In this document: in pieces, positions 6,542 through 10,227 of the stretch
How the letters are laid out: each line of letters opens with the position of its first letter
How positions within the stretch are numbered: the first letter of the stretch is position 1
DNA from: an uncultured Mycoplasmataceae bacterium
GTDB lineage: Bacteria > Bacillota_I > Bacilli_A > Mycoplasmatales > Mycoplasmoidaceae
Length of the DNA: 10,227 nucleotides
Reading direction: 5' to 3'
Assembly (NCBI GenBank): GCA_900316595.1
Contig: ONDN01000067.1
Coordinates: forward strand, 1-10,227
Notes under the pieces: generated by a model
The model's input: the letters and a program-made list of their open reading frames with translations, nothing else
What the model was told of the DNA's origin: nothing
The model's database searches: none
Program-made: the position numbers and the translations under genes

Positions 6542-7182
6542 TATTTTTCAATTAAACTGCAAGTTTTAGCAAAAACATTAGTGTCATTATTAGCTTTGAT
6601 AGATGCTAATTTATTTTGTTGTTGATAATAATTAATCAATGGTGAAGTAGCTGATTGATATGTTTGAAAACGAGTTTTAGCAACTATTTGATTATCATCT
6701 TTTCTTTGCGATAATACTGTATTGCATTTATCACAAATATTATCTTTTATTGGTTTTTTGAAATAAATATTATAAATTTCGCCACACTTTGGACAATTTC
6801 TACGACCAATTATTCTTTTAGTTGCTAAATCTTCACTAATGTCTAAATAAACAACAAGATCAATATCACAAATAGTTTTTAAAAATTCTGCTTGATCTAT
6901 TGTGCGTGGGTATCCATCTAATATGAAATGTTCATTATTATTAATTGCGCTAATAATATATTGTTTCATCATATTGTTTGTAACATTATCAGGAACAAGT
7001 TTTCCTTGTTTGATATATTCATTAACTTCTTCAGCTAATGGTGTGTTTTGATTTAAAGTTTGTCTAAAAATATCACCCGCAGATAAATGCAAATAGCCAT
7101 ATTTATCCACCAATTGTTTAGCTACAGTTCCTTTACCACTACCAGGGGCACCTAAAAAAATAATATTTGGATATCTTATCAT
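6541..7182 (-). CDS. adk: Adenylate kinase
   Basis: It interconverts ATP + AMP and 2 ADP in the cytoplasm. 213 residues, complete, no TGA codons. The P-loop is GAPGSGKGT at residues 11-19. The AMP-binding site includes SAGDIFR and LDGYPRT (88-94). The LID domain carries a four-cysteine zinc site (Cys130, Cys133, Cys150, Cys153), as in Gram-positive and mycoplasma enzymes, followed by QRKDDN with the conserved basic and acidic residues. The ATG at 7182 lies inside the 3' end of secY, with an AGAGGA ribosome site ending 4 nt before it. The position secY-adk-map is the usual Gram-positive spc order. Confidence 0.97.
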   Translation of the reverse strand: MIRYPNIIFLGAPGSGKGTVAKQLVDKYGYLHLSAGDIFRQTLNQNTPLAEEVNEYIKQGKLVPDNVTNNMMKQYIISAINNNEHFILDGYPRTIDQAEFLKTICDIDLVVYLDISEDLATKRIIGRRNCPKCGEIYNIYFKKPIKDNICDKCNTVLSQRKDDNQIVAKTRFQTYQSATSPLINYYQQQNKLASIKANNDTNVFAKTCSLIEK

Positions 7183-8882
7183 AATTCCTCTACAGATTCA
7201 TAGTTACCACTATCATCAAAATATTTGGCTTGAATTGATTTTCTAGTTTGCTCATATCCAGTGTTAGTAACAGCAGAATTAATTGAATTCCAAATCTCAA
7301 TTGATGCACTAACAACAATGATGATACCAGTTCCACCTAAAGCTAAACCAGAAGGAATATCTGATACTTTAGCAATAAAGTATGGTAATGTAGCAATTAT
7401 AGCTAAGAATGGTCCTCCCATTCAATTGATACGGTTTAATACTTTAGTAATATGTTTACTTGTATTTTCTCCAGATTTAACACCCGGAATGAATTTACCA
7501 GATTTTTCAAAGTTCTCTTGAATTTGTGTTGGATTAAGCTGAACATATGAGTAGAAAAAAGTAAATATTATTGTTAATACAAAATATAAACTCATACCTG
7601 TTCATGATTGTAATGTAAAGTAATCTTCAATTACTCATTTAGCACTACCTTCATGTAAAAATTGCACAATTGTATTTGGAATTGTCATTATACTACTTGC
7701 AAAAATTACTGGAATAACACCTGCTGAATTAAACTTAATTGGTAAATATGATAAATTTTTAACATCGCTTGTTAATCCTTCACCGGTTTGTTGGATAGGA
7801 ATTTTTCTTATTGAACCATTAATAAATGTAACTACCAACAAAACCAAGAAATAAAAGGCCATATAAATTATGAAAGTTAAAATAACTACCAATGCATAAG
7901 TAGATGATGTTTGTGGAAATTTGCTTGCAATTGTATGGTATACAGAAATGAAGTTTCCAAATAAATTGGATATAATACCAGCAAAGATAATTACAGTAAT
8001 TCCATTACCAACTCCTCGTTTAGTAATCATATCACCTAAAAACATACAAATATATGTTCCACCAGTGAAGATCATCATCAAAGCAAAAATTTCTCCACCT
8101 GATAATTCACCTATGCTTGTTTTACCAAAAATAGAAAATGACGCCTCTGTTCCTTGGTTATTCATGTTTAGAATCATTGCCATTATGGCATATGATTGGA
8201 CAAAACAAAATGGTAAAGTTAATATTCTTGTAATAACTTCAAGTTTTCTCTTTCCTCTTTCCCCTTGTTTTTGAATCCTTGAAAGCGGAGCAATTAAATC
8301 ACTTGAAAGCAATTGAATAATAATTTGCGATGTAATGTATGGACCAACACCAATTGCAAAGAATGACATCCTTGATAATCCACCACCGGCTAATAAGTTA
8401 AGCATTCCTGCAAAATCATTTTGATTGTATTCTTTAGGAATACTAATACCTGGAAGTGTAATTGTTGAGCAAAGATGGAAAATAATCAATAAAAATACAG
8501 TAAAGAAAACTCCTGATAAAACTTTTTTATTTTTAATAATTTGGACAAAATTTTTTCAACCTTTATTTTTATTTGCTGCTTTACCATCAAATATTTTTTG
8601 TGTATTTTTGTTTTTTGAAATCTTTGTTTTTATATCAGCAAAATGAAATTTAATATTTTTAATATTTTGCTTATATGATGTATGAGCATGCGATAAGTTT
8701 TGTTGATAGTGATCAAAAATATGAGATTGTTGTTCTAAAGTTAAACCTTTATCTTTTAATTGTGACTTGTATAAACCTTTATAATACTCTTTGAGAGACT
8801 TATATCATACTCTGTTAGCATGCATTGCTGCTTTAAGAGTTGTATATTTATTAGTATTAAATTCCTCTACTTTATTAATCAT
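7176..8882 (-). CDS. secY: Protein translocase channel subunit SecY with a long N-terminal extension
   Basis: This is the membrane channel of the Sec export pathway, through which this cell's lipoproteins would pass. 568 residues, against about 430-475 for most SecY proteins. TGA codons 26, 109, 416, 427, 487 and 568 are Trp. The core is normal: plug region GGGLSRMSFFAIGVGPYI (from about 165), IIIQLLSSD, GNGITVIIFAGI, the loop IPIQQTGEG, FNSAGVIPVIFASS, KSGKFIPGVKSGENTSK and the last helix GGTGIIIVVSASIEIW. The first membrane helix starts near residue 121, so about 100 extra cytoplasmic residues precede it. They are Lys-, Tyr- and Gln-rich and look helical, and no domain is recognised. The ATG at 8882 is chosen because it lies 18 nt after rplO and the frame is open throughout. 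No strong ribosome site is seen. The last codon pair TGA-TAA overlaps the adk start by 7 nt. Confidence 0.94.
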
Positions 8883-8900
8883 CTTGTTTATTAAATTTAA

Positions 8901-9362
8901 TTACTTTTTAATTAATTTTAAATTACCTTTGTTAGATGTTATAAACTTTTCTACTTGCTTGGTTGCAACATCAATTTCAAAATTAATACCTTCAACATTA
9001 ATTTTCTTATAATTTCTTGGACCAATTAACTTAATTGGTATTTTTTTCTTACCTATAATACCTTTTTCTAATAAAGTTTTACGGTTAACTTCTTTAAGTT
9101 TCATATTAACTATTTGATCCAAAGAAACAACATACATATCATCGCAGAAATTGTATGAATTAAATCCAACTTTTGGAATTTTACGGTAAATAGGAGTCTG
9201 TCCTCCTTCGAATCCAATTCGCACATTACCTGATTTACGTGCATGTTGACCTTTTTGTCCACGACCTGAAGTTTTTCCTAAGCCAGAAGAAAAACCACGA
9301 CCATATGTACGGCGTTTATGACCTCTAGCACCTTTTGTATAAGTCAAGTTATTTAGCTCCAT
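8901..9362 (-). CDS. rplO: 50S ribosomal protein L15 (uL15)
   Basis: Large-subunit protein that binds 23S rRNA late in assembly. 153 residues, close to the bacterial norm. The glycine- and arginine-rich N-terminus carries the family signature (GRGFSSGLGKTSGRGQKGQ, then RIGFEGGQTPIYRKIPKVGF). The C-terminal part has the usual KLIGPRN segment and an L15-type fold ending in Lys-rich sequence. The ATG at 9362 has an AGGAG site 8 nt upstream and overlaps the end of rpsE by 14 nt. L30, which usually sits between S5 and L15, is absent. Confidence 0.97.
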   Translation of the reverse strand: MELNNLTYTKGARGHKRRTYGRGFSSGLGKTSGRGQKGQHARKSGNVRIGFEGGQTPIYRKIPKVGFNSYNFCDDMYVVSLDQIVNMKLKEVNRKTLLEKGIIGKKKIPIKLIGPRNYKKINVEGINFEIDVATKQVEKFITSNKGNLKLIKK

Positions 9363-10029
9363 TGTTTAACTCCTTTTGCTCACTAGTTTGGTTTTTATCT
9401 TTAACGTTTAGTCCTCTTAGTTCTCTAACTTTATGAGGAATAAATTGATTTTTTAATCCTTCAACACAAGCAATTACCATGTTTAATGCAGTGTTTGAAC
9501 CTAAATTTTTTGTATATGCATCATGAAAACCGGCTAATTCAATAACATCACGAATTACACCACCAGCGATAATACCTGTACCTTCAGGTGCAGGTTTAAT
9601 TAAAACTCTAGTTGCACCTTTGTGTCCAATGATTTCATGATATAGTGTGTGTGTCTTAGTCATTGGAATTCTTATTATGTTTTTTCGAGCGTTCTTAACA
9701 GCTTTTTTAATAGCATTTGGAACCTCAGTAGCTTTACCTATTCCATAACCTACATGACAATTTTTATCACCAACTATAACTAATGCACTAAAACGCATTC
9801 TACGACCACCTTTTGTAGTCTTAGAAATATGTTTTGTTTTAACCACTCTTTCTTCAAAGTTATCACCAACACTATTTTTTCTTATTGGACGGTAACGTTT
9901 AAAATCTTGCTTTTGCGTATTAGTATCTTTTGATACTTGTTTTGTAGTTTGAACAGGTTTTTTAACTTCCTCAGTTTTTGGTTTTTCTGTTGCAGTATGT
10001 TCTACTTTAGTTTCTTTTTGATCTTCCAT
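9349..10029 (-). CDS. rpsE: 30S ribosomal protein S5 (uS5) with N-terminal extension
   Basis: Small-subunit protein involved in decoding accuracy and mRNA unwinding. 226 residues against about 166 in E. coli. The S5 N-domain (residues 57-120) has KTTKGGRRMRFSALVIVGD, including the loop that borders the spectinomycin site, and VGYGIGKATEVPNAIKKAV. The C-domain has PAPEGTGIIAGGVIRDVIELAG and NLGSNTALNMV. About 50 residues rich in Lys, Glu, Thr and Gln precede the core and look disordered. Longer S5 N-termini are known in mycoplasmas. The ATG at 10029 has an AAGGAG ribosome site and lies 12 nt after rplR. Confidence 0.96.
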   Translation of the reverse strand: MEDQKETKVEHTATEKPKTEEVKKPVQTTKQVSKDTNTQKQDFKRYRPIRKNSVGDNFEERVVKTKHISKTTKGGRRMRFSALVIVGDKNCHVGYGIGKATEVPNAIKKAVKNARKNIIRIPMTKTHTLYHEIIGHKGATRVLIKPAPEGTGIIAGGVIRDVIELAGFHDAYTKNLGSNTALNMVIACVEGLKNQFIPHKVRELRGLNVKDKNQTSEQKELNNGAK

Positions 10030-10041
10030 AATTTCTCCTTG

Positions 10042-10227
10042 TTAGAATTTTAATCCAGCTTCTCTAGCAGCATCAGCTAAAGCTTTTATGCGTCCGTGAT
10101 ATTTATTTCCTCCACGGTCAAATGCGATGGTAGTTATATTTTTTGCTTTAGCTTTTTGAGCAATATCAGTGCCAATTTTTTTAGCATTAGCTATATTAAT
10201 TGCTTTTAGTTTCAATGAAAGAGTTGA
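10042..10227 (-). CDS. rplR: 50S ribosomal protein L18 (uL18), C-terminal part
   Basis: Large-subunit protein that binds 5S rRNA. Only the last 61 residues and the TAA stop are inside the window; the 5' end lies beyond the right edge. The ending FDRGGNKYHGRIKALADAAR followed by EAGLKF is the highly conserved C-terminus of bacterial L18. The preceding AINIANAKKIGTDIAQKAKAK fits the family helix. It is directly upstream of rpsE, as in the standard spc order. Confidence 0.95.
   Translation of the reverse strand, partial: STLSLKLKAINIANAKKIGTDIAQKAKAKNITTIAFDRGGNKYHGRIKALADAAREAGLKF

Noticed and set aside
7921..8274. Plus-strand open frame of 117 codons.
   Set aside because: It is antisense to conserved secY sequence and only mirrors its hydrophobic codons. 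The frames at 7261-7521, 8425-8646 and 8791-9012 are rejected likewise.
1..10227. CRISPR arrays, insertion sequences, tRNA or rRNA genes.
   Set aside because: No spaced direct repeats, transposase motifs, terminal repeats with target duplications, or conserved RNA gene sequences were seen.

Overview
The window comes from a mollicute (Mycoplasma-like bacterium). The DNA is AT-rich, almost every gene lies on the minus strand with little space between genes, and TGA must be read as tryptophan. At least five genes (gyrB, the small zinc-ribbon gene, the lipoprotein gene, map and secY) are intact only under genetic code 4. I count 14 in-frame TGA codons among them. No genus can be fixed from the sequence alone.

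Layout, read in the direction of transcription (right to left). Block 1, 10227 to 5750, is the 3' part of the spc ribosomal-protein operon: rplR (cut by the edge), rpsE, rplO, secY, adk, map. Gaps are short or are overlaps: 12 nt, a 14-nt overlap, 18 nt, a 7-nt overlap and a 1-nt overlap. rpmD (L30) is absent between rpsE and rplO. infA, rpmJ, rpsM, rpsK, rpoA and rplQ do not follow map. Block 2, 5749 to about 4500, is a single lipoprotein gene with its own extended -10 promoter, an (AT)9 tract upstream of it, a strong ribosome binding site and a stem-loop terminator. Block 3, 4248 to 1, is gyrB, a 57-residue zinc-ribbon membrane protein, and gyrA (cut by the left edge), preceded by a 31-bp AT-only palindrome.

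Block 1 supplies ribosomal proteins, the protein-export channel SecY, adenylate kinase and the aminopeptidase that removes initiator methionine. Block 3 supplies both subunits of DNA gyrase. The lipoprotein is the accessory element. Its exported, cysteine-containing repeats resemble the leucine-rich-like surface repeats (BspA-like) common in gut Bacteroidota, and its promoter has features suited to switching or repression.

The observations most worth following are the roughly 100-residue N-terminal extension of SecY, the repeat lipoprotein with a dinucleotide tract in its promoter, the zinc-ribbon membrane microprotein inside the gyrase operon, and the secY/adk junction, where a former TGA stop appears to have become Trp with a TAA directly behind it. 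I found no CRISPR array, rRNA, tRNA or insertion sequence.
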